From: Collinsella aerofaciens
GTDB lineage: Bacteria; Actinomycetota; Coriobacteriia; Coriobacteriales; Coriobacteriaceae
Reading direction: 5' to 3'
Length of the DNA stretch: 64,000 nt
Assembly (NCBI GenBank): GCA_008680965.1
Contig: NAKE01000001.1
Span: 1,550,001-1,614,000, forward strand
This document shows, one piece after another, positions 1 to 8,900 of this stretch (positions within the stretch are counted from its first letter, which is position 1; every line of letters begins with the position of its first letter). Both the position numbers and the translations under genes were made by a program. The notes below the pieces were generated by a model that searched no databases, was not told where the DNA came from, and saw nothing but the letters and a program-made list of their open reading frames with translations.

Positions 1-73
1 AAAGCCGCTATCAGCTTAACACCGACCGAAGGCAGTCGAAACACCTCTGTCGGCAAAGTTCGAGAGCACCCCG

Positions 74-988
74 CTAGTGATACAGCCCCGGCTGGTAGTG
101 ATACTCATTGCTCACGTGCGGGCACAGCTGCCAAAAGGCGACGGCACTCGCCGCGGCCACGTTGAGCGAATCGACCCCGTGCGCCATCGGAATGCGCACG
201 GCCCGGTCGCAGCCCGCGATAGTCTTGGCACCCAGGCCGGCACCCTCGGTACCCATAAAGATCGCCAGGCGGTCAATCTCCTGCAGCACGAGATCGTCCA
301 GCGATACGGAATCGTCCGTCAATGCCATGGCAGCACAGGAAAAACCGGCTTCATGCAGTGCCGCCAGGCCATCGTGCGGCCACACACGAGCCTCGCTGCC
401 AATGCGCGTCCACGGCACCTGAAAAACCGTGCCCATGCTCACGCGGGCCGAGCGACGGTACAGCGGGTCGCAGCACGTAGGGCTCACCAGAATGCCGTCG
501 ACATTGAGCGCGGCGGCCGAGCGGAAAATCGCGCCGACGTTGGTGTGGTCGACAATGCCCTCGAGCACGCACACGCGCACCGGACGCTCCCCCGCAGCCT
601 TGACGACGCCGCCCAAGAACTCATCAACCGGAATCTGCCGCGGGCGACGAAACGCCGCGAGTGCACCGCGCGTCACGTTAAAGCCCGTCAACTGCTCCAT
701 GAGCTCCATGGAGGCCACGAACACAGGAACCGGACCTGCGCCCTCGCGCGCAACCAGGCGCTCAAACAGCGGCATCATCTGATCGAGCCAGCGTTCGCCC
801 AAAAGAAAGCTCACCGGCTGGTATCCGGCACGGACCGCGCGCTCAATAACCTTAGCACTCTCGGCAATAAAGATGCCCTTTTGCGGCTCCAGCACACAGC
901 GCAGCTCACGCTCCGTCAGTCGCATGTAGGCGTCGAGTCGCTCGTCTTCGAGCGACTCGATTCGCAGCACCTCAACGGCATCAGTCAT
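74..988 (-). CDS. TrmH/SpoU-family RNA 2'-O-methyltransferase
   Basis: This 304-residue protein is a SPOUT-class RNA methyltransferase that would transfer a methyl group from S-adenosylmethionine to a ribose 2'-OH in rRNA or tRNA. The three SpoU motifs are visible in the C-terminal half: NVGAIFRSA near residue 150, IFMGTEGAGLG near 243, and IPMAHGVDSLNVAAASAVAF near 268, which together build the knotted cofactor site. The N-terminal 120 residues match the substrate-binding extension of RlmB/TrmH-like enzymes (ERELRCVLEPQKGIFIAESAKVIERA is split over residues 27-52). It stands alone on the minus strand, with 109 bases separating it from folA upstream. The exact RNA target cannot be told from sequence. 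Confidence 0.9.
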   Translation of the reverse strand: MTDAVEVLRIESLEDERLDAYMRLTERELRCVLEPQKGIFIAESAKVIERAVRAGYQPVSFLLGERWLDQMMPLFERLVAREGAGPVPVFVASMELMEQLTGFNVTRGALAAFRRPRQIPVDEFLGGVVKAAGERPVRVCVLEGIVDHTNVGAIFRSAAALNVDGILVSPTCCDPLYRRSARVSMGTVFQVPWTRIGSEARVWPHDGLAALHEAGFSCAAMALTDDSVSLDDLVLQEIDRLAIFMGTEGAGLGAKTIAGCDRAVRIPMAHGVDSLNVAAASAVAFWQLCPHVSNEYHYQPGLYH

Positions 989-1097
989 AACAGCCAGCCT
1001 GTACCTTTCTTACAGCAGCATCTATATCAAACGAGGCGACGCCAGGCGCCGCCCCTTACTCATTCCAACCCGATAATACCGTGGGCAAATAGGAGAT

Positions 1098-1616
1098 TTA
1101 AGCATCAACGCGACGATACGTCACGAACTCATAATCGAGGCCTTCGTCGCCCTCGCCCGCGGCAATCGTGGCAACCCCTTCGCGCCGCGCAACTTCCCAC
1201 GCGGGATCGGCGTCCAAGTCGGGAAAGTACGTGTCCACGGCATGGGTGCAATGGTTGTGCGTGACCTCGGCCTCCACGCAGTACGGCAAAAACTGCCGAT
1301 AGACATCGCCACCACCGATCACCCAGGCAACGGGCTCATCGGCAACCGCGGCGAGCGCCTCGTCGATACTATGCACCACGTCGACGCCCTCGGGAGCAAA
1401 GCTCTCGTCGCGGGTGAGCACGATATTGCGACGGTTCTTGAGCGGACGCCCGCCGGGAAAACTCAGCAGGGTCTTGCGCCCCATAATAACCGGGCAGCCT
1501 TTGGTGCACGCCACAAAATGGCGCATGTCGGCGCGATTGGACACCACCATGTCGCCCTCGCACCCAATGCCCCAGTCATCACACACGGCGACGATAGCAG
1601 ATAGCTTACACGTCAT
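1098..1616 (-). CDS. folA: Dihydrofolate reductase
   Basis: The 172-residue product reduces dihydrofolate to tetrahydrofolate with NADPH, regenerating the cofactor that thymidylate synthase consumes. The N-terminus (KLSAIVAVCDDWGIGCEGDM), the NADPH-binding MGRKTLLSFPGGRPL segment near residue 45 and the VIGGGDVYRQFLP motif near 98 are characteristic of DHFR. I chose the ATG at 1616 rather than an in-frame GTG at 1625 because AGGTGG lies five bases upstream; the ribosome site overlaps the end of thyA, so the two genes are translationally coupled. Functionally the pair is the standard thyA-folA unit. Confidence 0.93.
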   Translation of the reverse strand: MTCKLSAIVAVCDDWGIGCEGDMVVSNRADMRHFVACTKGCPVIMGRKTLLSFPGGRPLKNRRNIVLTRDESFAPEGVDVVHSIDEALAAVADEPVAWVIGGGDVYRQFLPYCVEAEVTHNHCTHAVDTYFPDLDADPAWEVARREGVATIAAGEGDEGLDYEFVTYRRVDA

Positions 1617-1625
1617 GAGCGCCAC

Positions 1626-2474
1626 CTACACTGCAATGGGAATGTTCTTGACCTGCGGGCCGTGCTCGTAGCCCTCGACGATCAGGTCGTCGGTCGTAAA
1701 CGCGTGGAAATCGTGTACGTCGGGGTTGAGCGTTACCTTGGGCGCAGCAAACTGCGGACGCTCGATAAGCTCGCGGACGATATCGACATGACGGTCGTAA
1801 ATGTGGGCATCGGCAATCACATGCAGCAGCTCGCCGGGAATCATATCGACCGACTGCGCGACCATCATCAGCAAAATGGCGTACTGGCACACATTCCAGT
1901 TGTTGGCGGCCAAAATGTCTTGGCTGCGCTGGTTGAGAATCATGTTGAGTGTCGGCCTGTCGTCCTGCGGGCGCTGCGTCACGTTATAGGTCACGCTGTA
2001 GGCGCACGGATACAGGTGCATCTCGGACAGGTCGCTAAACACGTAGGTGTTGGTCATGATGCGGCGGCTGTACGGCGTGTTCTTAAGGTCGTACAGCACG
2101 CGGTCCATCTGGTCAAAGTCACCCTCGGCATAATGGCTTTTCTGCCCAATCTGGTACCCGTAGGCCTTGCCGATGGAGCCAGTCTCGTCGGCCCACTCAT
2201 CCCAAATATGGCTGTTGAGGTCGTGGACGTTATTTGACTTCTTTTGATAGATCCACAAGATCTCGTCCATGGCAGACTTAAGCGCCGTGCGACGCAGTGT
2301 GAGCGCGGGAAACTCCTCACGCAGGTCGTAGCGAGCCGTAACGCCAAAGTTTTTAATGGTATAGGCAGGGGTGCCGTCCTCCCACACCGGTCGGACCTTT
2401 TGGCCCTCGGTGGTGGTGCCATGGTCCAAGATATCGCGGCACATGGTTACAAACTGTTGATCAGCCTTGCTCAT
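1626..2474 (-). CDS. thyA: Thymidylate synthase
   Basis: The 282-residue enzyme methylates dUMP to dTMP using methylenetetrahydrofolate. Diagnostic features are the substrate-binding PYSRRIMTN segment, the catalytic cysteine in HLYPCAYSVTYNV, the RSQDILAANNWNVCQYA helix and the C-terminal DAHIYDRHVDIVREL region. The open frame runs further upstream to 2567, but the ATG at 2474 has a near-perfect AGGAGG five bases before it and begins the conserved part (MSKADQQF), so it is taken as the start. It heads the thyA-folA pair and faces the plus-strand DUF134 gene across a 166-base divergent promoter region. Confidence 0.93.
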   Translation of the reverse strand: MSKADQQFVTMCRDILDHGTTTEGQKVRPVWEDGTPAYTIKNFGVTARYDLREEFPALTLRRTALKSAMDEILWIYQKKSNNVHDLNSHIWDEWADETGSIGKAYGYQIGQKSHYAEGDFDQMDRVLYDLKNTPYSRRIMTNTYVFSDLSEMHLYPCAYSVTYNVTQRPQDDRPTLNMILNQRSQDILAANNWNVCQYAILLMMVAQSVDMIPGELLHVIADAHIYDRHVDIVRELIERPQFAAPKVTLNPDVHDFHAFTTDDLIVEGYEHGPQVKNIPIAV

Positions 2475-2559
2475 TGACCCTCCTGTCAGTCGCCTATAAG
2501 CGAAATTCATTGTAGCCCAGGCGCACGCGACCCCACAGCCCAAACATAAGCCCTCATTT

Positions 2560-2575
2560 TCTGACATATGCCAGA
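2560..2575. promoter_or_regulatory. Palindromic operator-like site 1 (TCTGACATATGCCAGA)
   Basis: The 16-base site is an inverted repeat with one mismatch (TCTG.CATATG.CAGA). A second, nearly identical copy lies 55 bases downstream. It sits in the divergent region between thyA and the DUF134-NifX gene, upstream of a possible -35 (TTGCTC, 2582). A pair of matching palindromes suggests a dimeric repressor or activator, possibly the DUF134 protein itself; that is inference. Confidence 0.45.
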
Positions 2576-2614
2576 AATTCCTTGCTCATATCCGCACGTT
2601 CGATATTCTATTGT

Positions 2615-2626
2615 TGACATATGTCA
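2615..2626. promoter_or_regulatory. Palindromic operator-like site 2 (TGACATATGTCA)
   Basis: This is a perfect 12-base palindrome, extended to TTGACATATGTCAGA, ending 14 bases before the DUF134-NifX start codon and just downstream of a possible -10 (TATTCT, 2604-2609, with 16 bases to TTGCTC). Binding here would cover the transcription start or ribosome site of the plus-strand gene. It matches site 1 at 2560 in its TGACATATG core. Confidence 0.5.
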
Positions 2627-2640
2627 GATTAGGAGAGTGA

Positions 2641-3393
2641 ATGGCAGGAAGACGAGAAAAATTACGCCGCGTTGGGATCATCCCCGAATATCGCGGTTTT
2701 ACCCCCGACGGCCTTGCCAGCGGAGACGCCATCGAGATGACGGTCGACGAGCTCGAAGTCCTGCGGCTGTGCGACCTGGAAGGCCTCAATCAGCAGACCG
2801 TCGCCCAGCACATGGGTATCGCTCGTGCCACCGTGGCGGCCATCTGCGGCCGCGCACATCGCAAGGTGGCAAACGCGTTAGTCAACGGGCGAGCGCTAAG
2901 TATCGAGGGCGGTAATATCGCATACTCCCCCATCACCACGACGACGGCCGCATGGCCAGTAAAGGAGGTCGGCACCATGAGGGTGGCAACGACGTACGAC
3001 AACGGCAACATCTTTATGCACTTTGGCCGCAGCGAACAGTTCAAGATCTACGACATCCAGGATGGCAAGGTGCTCAACGAGCAGGTCGTAGGCACCGGCG
3101 GCACCGGTCACGGCGCCCTGGCGGGTCTGCTTGCCAACGGTGGCGTTGACACGCTCATTTGCGGCGGTATCGGCGGCGGGGCCATCAATGCGCTCACCCA
3201 GGCCGGCATCACGGTCTATGCGGGCGCCCAGGGCAGCTGCGATGCCTGCGTCGAGGCCCTCATTGCCGGCAAGCTCGCTCAGACCGGCGAGGCCACGTGC
3301 GGCTGCCACGGCCATGACCACGAACATGGCGAGTCCTGCGGCTGCCACGGCCATCACGAGCACGAGGGCCACGAGGGCTGCGGCTGCCACTAA
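2641..3393 (+). CDS. DUF134 HTH protein fused to a NifX/NifB-type cofactor-binding domain with a Cys/His tail
   Basis: The 250-residue protein joins two modules usually met as separate proteins. Residues 1-95 are a DUF134 domain, a predicted DNA-binding helix-turn-helix (EVLRLCDLEGLNQQTVAQHM then GIARATVAAICGRAHRKVANAL). Residues 113-215 are a dinitrogenase iron-molybdenum cofactor domain (RVATTYDNGNIFMHFGRSEQF, with ICGGIGGGAINAL near 173 and a CDAC pair near 200). Residues 219-250 are a tail of repeated CGCHGH units rich in Cys and His, likely binding metal. An AAAGGAGGT stands eight bases before an internal ATG at 2977 (Met113), so the second domain may also be made on its own. The gene is the only plus-strand gene in the first 30 kb. 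A metal or redox-sensing regulatory role is inference; no nif genes are nearby. Confidence 0.85.
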   Translation: MAGRREKLRRVGIIPEYRGFTPDGLASGDAIEMTVDELEVLRLCDLEGLNQQTVAQHMGIARATVAAICGRAHRKVANALVNGRALSIEGGNIAYSPITTTTAAWPVKEVGTMRVATTYDNGNIFMHFGRSEQFKIYDIQDGKVLNEQVVGTGGTGHGALAGLLANGGVDTLICGGIGGGAINALTQAGITVYAGAQGSCDACVEALIAGKLAQTGEATCGCHGHDHEHGESCGCHGHHEHEGHEGCGCH

Positions 3394-3456
3394 CGGCACG
3401 GAACCGCGAGCTCGGGGCGCGACGCTGAACGCAACCCAACAATCAAAGCCAACAAC

Positions 3457-3488
3457 AAAGGCCACCCGGTAGCTTCCGGGTGGCCTTT
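3457..3488. terminator. Bidirectional intrinsic terminator
   Basis: AAAGGCCACCCGG pairs perfectly with CCGGGTGGCCTTT around a six-base TAGCTT loop, with A/T tracts on both flanks. It lies between the convergent DUF134-NifX gene (plus) and ffh (minus), so it can end both transcripts. Confidence 0.85.
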
Positions 3489-3513
3489 GCCATATCAAGC
3501 TGGAATTACAGCC

Positions 3514-4998
3514 CTATTTCTTATTGCGCATCTGCGCTTCCATCTGACGCAGCAAATCCATATCGGACTTAGGACCGCCCGTTCCCAGGCCGCCCAGGCC
3601 GCCCATGCCGCCCAGACCCATGGCATCCAGACCGGGAATATTGGGCATGCGCATCTTTTTGCCCTTCTTACCCTTTTTGCCCTTCTTGCCACCGGCCTGC
3701 GCCTGATTGGCCATCGTGCGCATGCGGCCCATCATCTTGTTCATCTCGCCCCACTGCTTCATAAGGCTATTCACCTCGGTGGGGGTCACGCCGGCGCCCT
3801 TGGCGATACGGGCGCGACGCTGGCCGTTAATGATAGAGGGACGAAGGCGTTCCTCCTTGGTCATAGACATGATGATGGCCTCGTTCTTGTCGAAGATGCC
3901 CTCATCCAGGTTGCCGCCCATCTGGTTGAGCGCGCGCTGACCACCGGGGAGCATGCCCAGAATGCCCTTCATGCCGCCCATCTTCTTAACGGCCTTCATC
4001 TGGTCGAGCATGTCGTTCATGGTAAAGCCCTCGCGCAGCATACGCTCGGCAGCCTCGAGCTGCTCGGCGTCGGCCGCCTCCTGGGCCTTCTCGATAATAC
4101 CGACGACATCGCCCATGCCTAAAATGCGCTTGGCCATGCGGTCGGGGTAGAACGGCTCCAGCGAATCGGGCTTCTCGCCCATGCTCACGAACTTAATGGG
4201 CTTGCCGGTCACCTGGCGCACGGAAAGCGCGCCGCCGCCACGGGCGTCGCCATCGAGCTTGGAGATGATCACGCCGTCAAAATCGGTACGCTCGGCGAAG
4301 GTCGAGACGACGTTGACGATATCCTGACCGGTCATGGCATCGACGACCATCAGCACCTGATCGGGCTTGACGGCCTTCTTGATGTCCACGGCCTCCTGCA
4401 TCATCTGCTCGTCGATCTGCAGACGACCGGCGGTATCGGCGATGACCACGTCGCGCAGGTGGTCGACGGCCTCCTGGATGGCGCCCTTGGCGATGTCGAC
4501 CGGATGCTCGCCGTCACCGCGGAAGACCGGCACGCCGATCTCTCCGCCGAGCGTGGCCAGCTGGTCGGCAGCGGCGGGACGGTAGACATCGCACGCGGCG
4601 AGCAGCGGCGAGCGGCCCTGCTTCTTGAGCAGGTAGGCCAGCTTTACGGCAGCCGTGGTCTTACCGGAGCCCTGCAGGCCGACGAGCATGATGACATTGG
4701 GAATGCGGTTGCTAAAGACGAGCTTGCTCTCGGTGGAACCGAGCATCTCGGTGAGCTCGTCGAGCACAATCTTGACGACGTTTTGCGCCGGCGACAGCGA
4801 CTCCATGACCTCGGCGGTCATGCAGCGCTCCTTGGTCTTGGCGACGAACTCCTTGACGACCTTGAAGTTGACGTCGGCCTCGAGCAGCGCCATGCGAATG
4901 TCGCGCATGGCCGAGGTAATATCGGCCTCGGTCAATTTACCCTTGCCGCGCAGGCGGTCAAATGTGTCGTTGAGGCGATCGCTCAGAGAATCAAACAC
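3514..4998 (-). CDS. ffh: Signal recognition particle protein Ffh
   Basis: The 494-residue SRP54 homologue binds 4.5S/6S SRP RNA and signal sequences of nascent proteins and delivers ribosomes to FtsY at the membrane. The N domain is followed by the GTPase core: GLQGSGKTTAAVKLA near residue 108, DTAGRLQIDE near 190 and SKLDGDARGGGALS near 247. The methionine-rich M domain begins near residue 325 (RMLREGFTMNDMLDQM, MKGILGMLPGG). The tail has a Lys-Gly run (GGKKGKKGKKGKK) and a Gly-Met repeat, typical of actinobacterial forms. ftsY ends ten bases upstream, so the two SRP pathway GTPases are co-transcribed behind smc. Confidence 0.97.
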   Translation of the reverse strand: MFDSLSDRLNDTFDRLRGKGKLTEADITSAMRDIRMALLEADVNFKVVKEFVAKTKERCMTAEVMESLSPAQNVVKIVLDELTEMLGSTESKLVFSNRIPNVIMLVGLQGSGKTTAAVKLAYLLKKQGRSPLLAACDVYRPAAADQLATLGGEIGVPVFRGDGEHPVDIAKGAIQEAVDHLRDVVIADTAGRLQIDEQMMQEAVDIKKAVKPDQVLMVVDAMTGQDIVNVVSTFAERTDFDGVIISKLDGDARGGGALSVRQVTGKPIKFVSMGEKPDSLEPFYPDRMAKRILGMGDVVGIIEKAQEAADAEQLEAAERMLREGFTMNDMLDQMKAVKKMGGMKGILGMLPGGQRALNQMGGNLDEGIFDKNEAIIMSMTKEERLRPSIINGQRRARIAKGAGVTPTEVNSLMKQWGEMNKMMGRMRTMANQAQAGGKKGKKGKKGKKMRMPNIPGLDAMGLGGMGGLGGLGTGGPKSDMDLLRQMEAQMRNKK

Positions 4999-5008
4999 TA
5001 GTCACTCC

Positions 5009-5926
5009 TTAATTGGACTCGCCCACCAGGGCGCGGCAGAAATCTTTGGCATTGAACTCTTGCAGGTCATCGACCTGCTCGCCCACGCCGATGCGCAGGA
5101 TTGGGAGCTTGAGCTTCTCGGCCACGGCCATGGCGATGCCACCCTTAGCCGTGCCGTCCAGCTTTGTCATGATAATACCGTCCAGACCCAACGCCTCGTT
5201 AAACTCAAGCGCCTGGTTCAGACCGTTTTGGCCTGTCGCGGCATCGATTACGAGTACGACCGAGACGGGCATGGGGCCGGCGGCCATATTGGCGGCGCGC
5301 TTACGCGTCACATTGACCACCTTGGCAAGCTCGCGCATGAGCTCGGGGCTCGTGTGCAGACGACCGGCGGTGTCGATAAGCACCAGGTCGCTGCCGCGCT
5401 TGTCGGCCTCGTCGAGCACGTCGTAGCAAACGCTTGCCGGGTCGGAGCCGCGGTCGCGCTTGATGACGGGGACACCGGCGCGCTGGCCCCACACATCGAG
5501 TTGCTCGATGGCGGCGGCGCGGAAGGTATCGGCCGAGCCAATCACGACATTCTTGCCGCGGGCAGCCATGGCGCTCGCGATCTTGCCGACCGTGGTGGTC
5601 TTGCCGGCACCGTTAATGCCCACAAACAGCACGCAGCTCGGCGTGTCGGCGAACGGATCTCGCTCGGCGGGCACAAAATGTTGCTCGAGCTGCTCGGCCA
5701 GGGCGCGACGGAGTTGCGGGGCGGTCTTGAGGTTCTTCTTGGCCGCGGCATCGCGCAGGTCATCGGACACCTTAATCGCGACCTCGGCACCCATGTCACC
5801 CATGACGAGAGTGTCCTCTAGGTCCTCCCAAAAATCCTCGTCGACCTCGCCGCCAAAATAAAAGACCTCGTTGAGGGCCTCGCGGCTGCGCTCAAGTCCA
5901 CGCGAGAGAGCATCGAAGAATCCCAT
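5009..5926 (-). CDS. ftsY: Signal recognition particle receptor FtsY
   Basis: The 305-residue SRP receptor GTPase docks the Ffh-ribosome complex at the cytoplasmic membrane. It is the short form, lacking the long acidic A domain of Escherichia coli FtsY: the NG domain starts almost at residue 1. GTPase motifs are GINGAGKTTTVGKIA near residue 103, DTAGRLHTSPELMREL near 186 and TKLDGTAKGG near 255. Its ATG overlaps the smc stop codon (TAATG), indicating translational coupling, and ffh follows after ten bases. Confidence 0.97.
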   Translation of the reverse strand: MGFFDALSRGLERSREALNEVFYFGGEVDEDFWEDLEDTLVMGDMGAEVAIKVSDDLRDAAAKKNLKTAPQLRRALAEQLEQHFVPAERDPFADTPSCVLFVGINGAGKTTTVGKIASAMAARGKNVVIGSADTFRAAAIEQLDVWGQRAGVPVIKRDRGSDPASVCYDVLDEADKRGSDLVLIDTAGRLHTSPELMRELAKVVNVTRKRAANMAAGPMPVSVVLVIDAATGQNGLNQALEFNEALGLDGIIMTKLDGTAKGGIAMAVAEKLKLPILRIGVGEQVDDLQEFNAKDFCRALVGESN

Positions 5927-8900
5927 TATGCATTCACGACCTTTCCGGTTTCGCGATCGAGTTTTTGCGAGACGACGCGGCTGACGCCGTCGGCTTGCAT
6001 CGAGACGCCGTAGAGGACGTCAGCGTCCTCCATAGTACGGCGCTGGTGCGAGATAACCAAGAGCTGCGTATCGGAACGCAACACGTCGAGCGCGCCGATG
6101 AGCTTGGACAGGTTGGCGTCGTCGAGTGCCGCCTCGACCTCGTCCAGCACATAGAACGGCACCGTACGCGTGCGATACACGGCAAAGAGCAGGGCGAGCG
6201 CCGTCAGGCTCTTCTCGCCGCCCGACATGAGCATCATCTTGGTGATGCGCTTGCCACGCGGCTGCGCCACGACCTCGATGCCCGTCTCGGCCGGATGCTC
6301 AGGGTCGGTCATCTCCAGATGTGCCTGGCCACCCGGGAACAGCATGGCGAAGATCTCGCGGAAGTTCGCATCGACCTTCTCGAAGGTCACCAGGAAGGCC
6401 TTACGCATCTTGCGGTCGATGGCCACGGTGATCTTGGTGAGCGCCTTACGCGCGCTCTCCAGATCGGCCAGTTGCTCCTCGATGTAATCGGCGCGGCGCT
6501 TGAGCTGCTCGTACTCCTCCATGGCAACCTGGTTCACAGGGCCCAGGTTGTTGATTTGGCGCACGAGCTGGTTGAGCTCACGCTCGGCGGCGTCGCGGTC
6601 GGTAGGCGCAGGAAGCATGAGCGCTTCCTCGAGCACCGTGGTGCCATCGGCGGTAATAGCCTTGATGGCCGCCTCTACCTGCACCTCGAGCTTGCCGCGT
6701 GCGACCTTGAAATCATTTTGCGTCGCCGTGGCGGCATCGACCCGCTCCTTGGCGCGGGAGACCTCGGCCTTGGCGTCCTCGATGGTCTTCTTGAGCGAGG
6801 CCGAGTCCGCCTCCTCGAGCGAAGCCTGGTCACGCAGGCGCGCGGCCCAATCCGACGCGCGCTCCAGCAGGGCCGAATAGCGCTCGTGCATGGGATCGAC
6901 GCGCAAGCGCAGCAGCTCGAGTGAGCGCGAGGCTTGGCGTGTTCCGCGGATACGGCGGTCGATGCCCTCCAGGCGATGCTCCAGGTCGGGCACACGGCCC
7001 TTCAGCGAACGCAGACGCTCGCTCGTCTGGGCCAGGCGCACCTTGGCATCGGCGAGCTTGCCGGCGGCCTCGGAATCGTCACGGCGCACGCGATCGAGCT
7101 CGTCGTTGGCTTCGGCAATCTGGAGACCCAAGTCGCTTGCCTGCGCACGGGCCTCGTCACGCGAACGGGTGAGCTCGTCAACGCGCGGGCGCGCAGCGCG
7201 AACGGCCTCGGCGGCCTGCTCGCGGCGCTTGGAGATGCGCACGCGCTCGACCTCGGCATTGTTGGCGCTTTGCTCCAGGCGGCCGATCTCGGAGAGCAGC
7301 GAGCGGCGCTCGCCCTCAAGACGGGCGATCTCGCCGGCGGCATCGCCCTCGGCGGCACGCGCCTCCTCGGCGGCCGCATTGGCCTCGACGACCTGATCCG
7401 ACACATGCTCAAACACGGCAGCCAGATCAGGCTCCAGACCCTCCAGCTCACGAATACGACGCTTGCGCTCCAGGGCACCCGAGGCCTCGCCGGCATCGAG
7501 CCCCACGCGCACCAGGCCGCCACAGCTCACGCGGGCGCCATCGGGAGTCACATAGGTCACGCCGTCAACGACTGGTGCCGTCAGCGCGGCAGCCAAGTCA
7601 TCGACCACGTAATAGCCGCCGAGCAGGGCCTCGACAACCGGGCCATACCCGGCGCGCACGGACAGGCGATCGACCAGACGAGAACCGGCAGCACCCTTAG
7701 CAGCAGCAGAGCTGCTCGCACTGCTCGCCACCAGCAGTGCCTCGCCCGAGGCCTTCTTTTGGTCCAGAGCCGCACGACCGGCACGCTCAAGCGTGGCGGC
7801 GTCATCAAACAGCAGGGCATCGATATCGCCGGCAAGCAGCTGCTCAACCAGGCCCTCGAGCTCACGAGGAGCCTCGAGTACATCGCCCAGACGACCCGAG
7901 ACATCATCGCCCAGCGCGCCCATCAGACGGCTCACCAGCGGCGAGCTATCAGCCATGCGGGCATCGAGCTTTTTTTGGCTGGCAAGCTCCGAGCGCACCT
8001 CGGACAGCTTGTTGCGCGCCTCACTCTCGCGATTACGCAAGTCCTTCAACGCCGCACGGGCGACCTCGGTGGCCTCGCGAGCATCAATCTGGGCCTGGCG
8101 GGCCTGATCGAGCGCACCGTCAAGTTCCTCAGCGCGGTCGCGACGGCTCTCGAGCGAGGCCGTGACCTCCTCGAGCTGCTCATCGATCTGCTCCAGGCGC
8201 GAGGCGTACATGTTGTCCTCGACCTCAGCATTGCTCAGCGAGTCCTTCACCTTGGCGAGCTCGAGCGCGGCGTTATCGGCCACACGCTGCACATCGCGCT
8301 GCTCGCGCGTGAGCTGCGAAATCTGATTGTCGAGCGCCACGCGACGCTCGTGGAGCTGGGCGGCGGCAGGACCGGCGGCGTCAACGTCGTCCTGGGCCTG
8401 CATGTGCGCACCGGTCACTTCCTCAAGCTGGGCACGCGCATCCTCGAGCTCCTCGACCACGCGACGACGCTGATGCTCGGAGCTCGAGATCTGGCCGCGC
8501 ATGTCGGACAGGCGCGACACCATGTTGTGGCCCTTTTCCTCGAGTAGGCGCATGTCGGAGTTGATGCGGCCGACCACGTCTTGCATATGACGGCGCTGCT
8601 CGCCCAGATCACCCACAAACAGGCCCTTTTCCTCGAGCATGACTTGGAGCTTCTCGAGCTCGCGCTCTTTTTCGCCCAAGCGGTATTGCGCAAGCTCAAG
8701 CTCGGCAGTGCCCTCCTTGGAGCGGCTCTCCAGGTCGTTCCACTGCGACTGCAGCGAACGAAGCTCGTCGACGGCCAGCATCTGCGTAAGCTCGTTCGCA
8801 CGCGAGGACAGCTCTTTGTACTTGCGCGCGCGATCGACCTGACGCTCCAGCGGCCGCAGCTGGCGGGCGATCTCCTTATTGATGTCGCGGGCACGGGTCA

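Noticed and set aside
2641..3393. A nitrogen fixation gene cluster suggested by the NifX-like domain
   Set aside because: NifX/NifB-type cofactor domains are widespread in non-fixing bacteria and no nif structural or assembly genes are present here.
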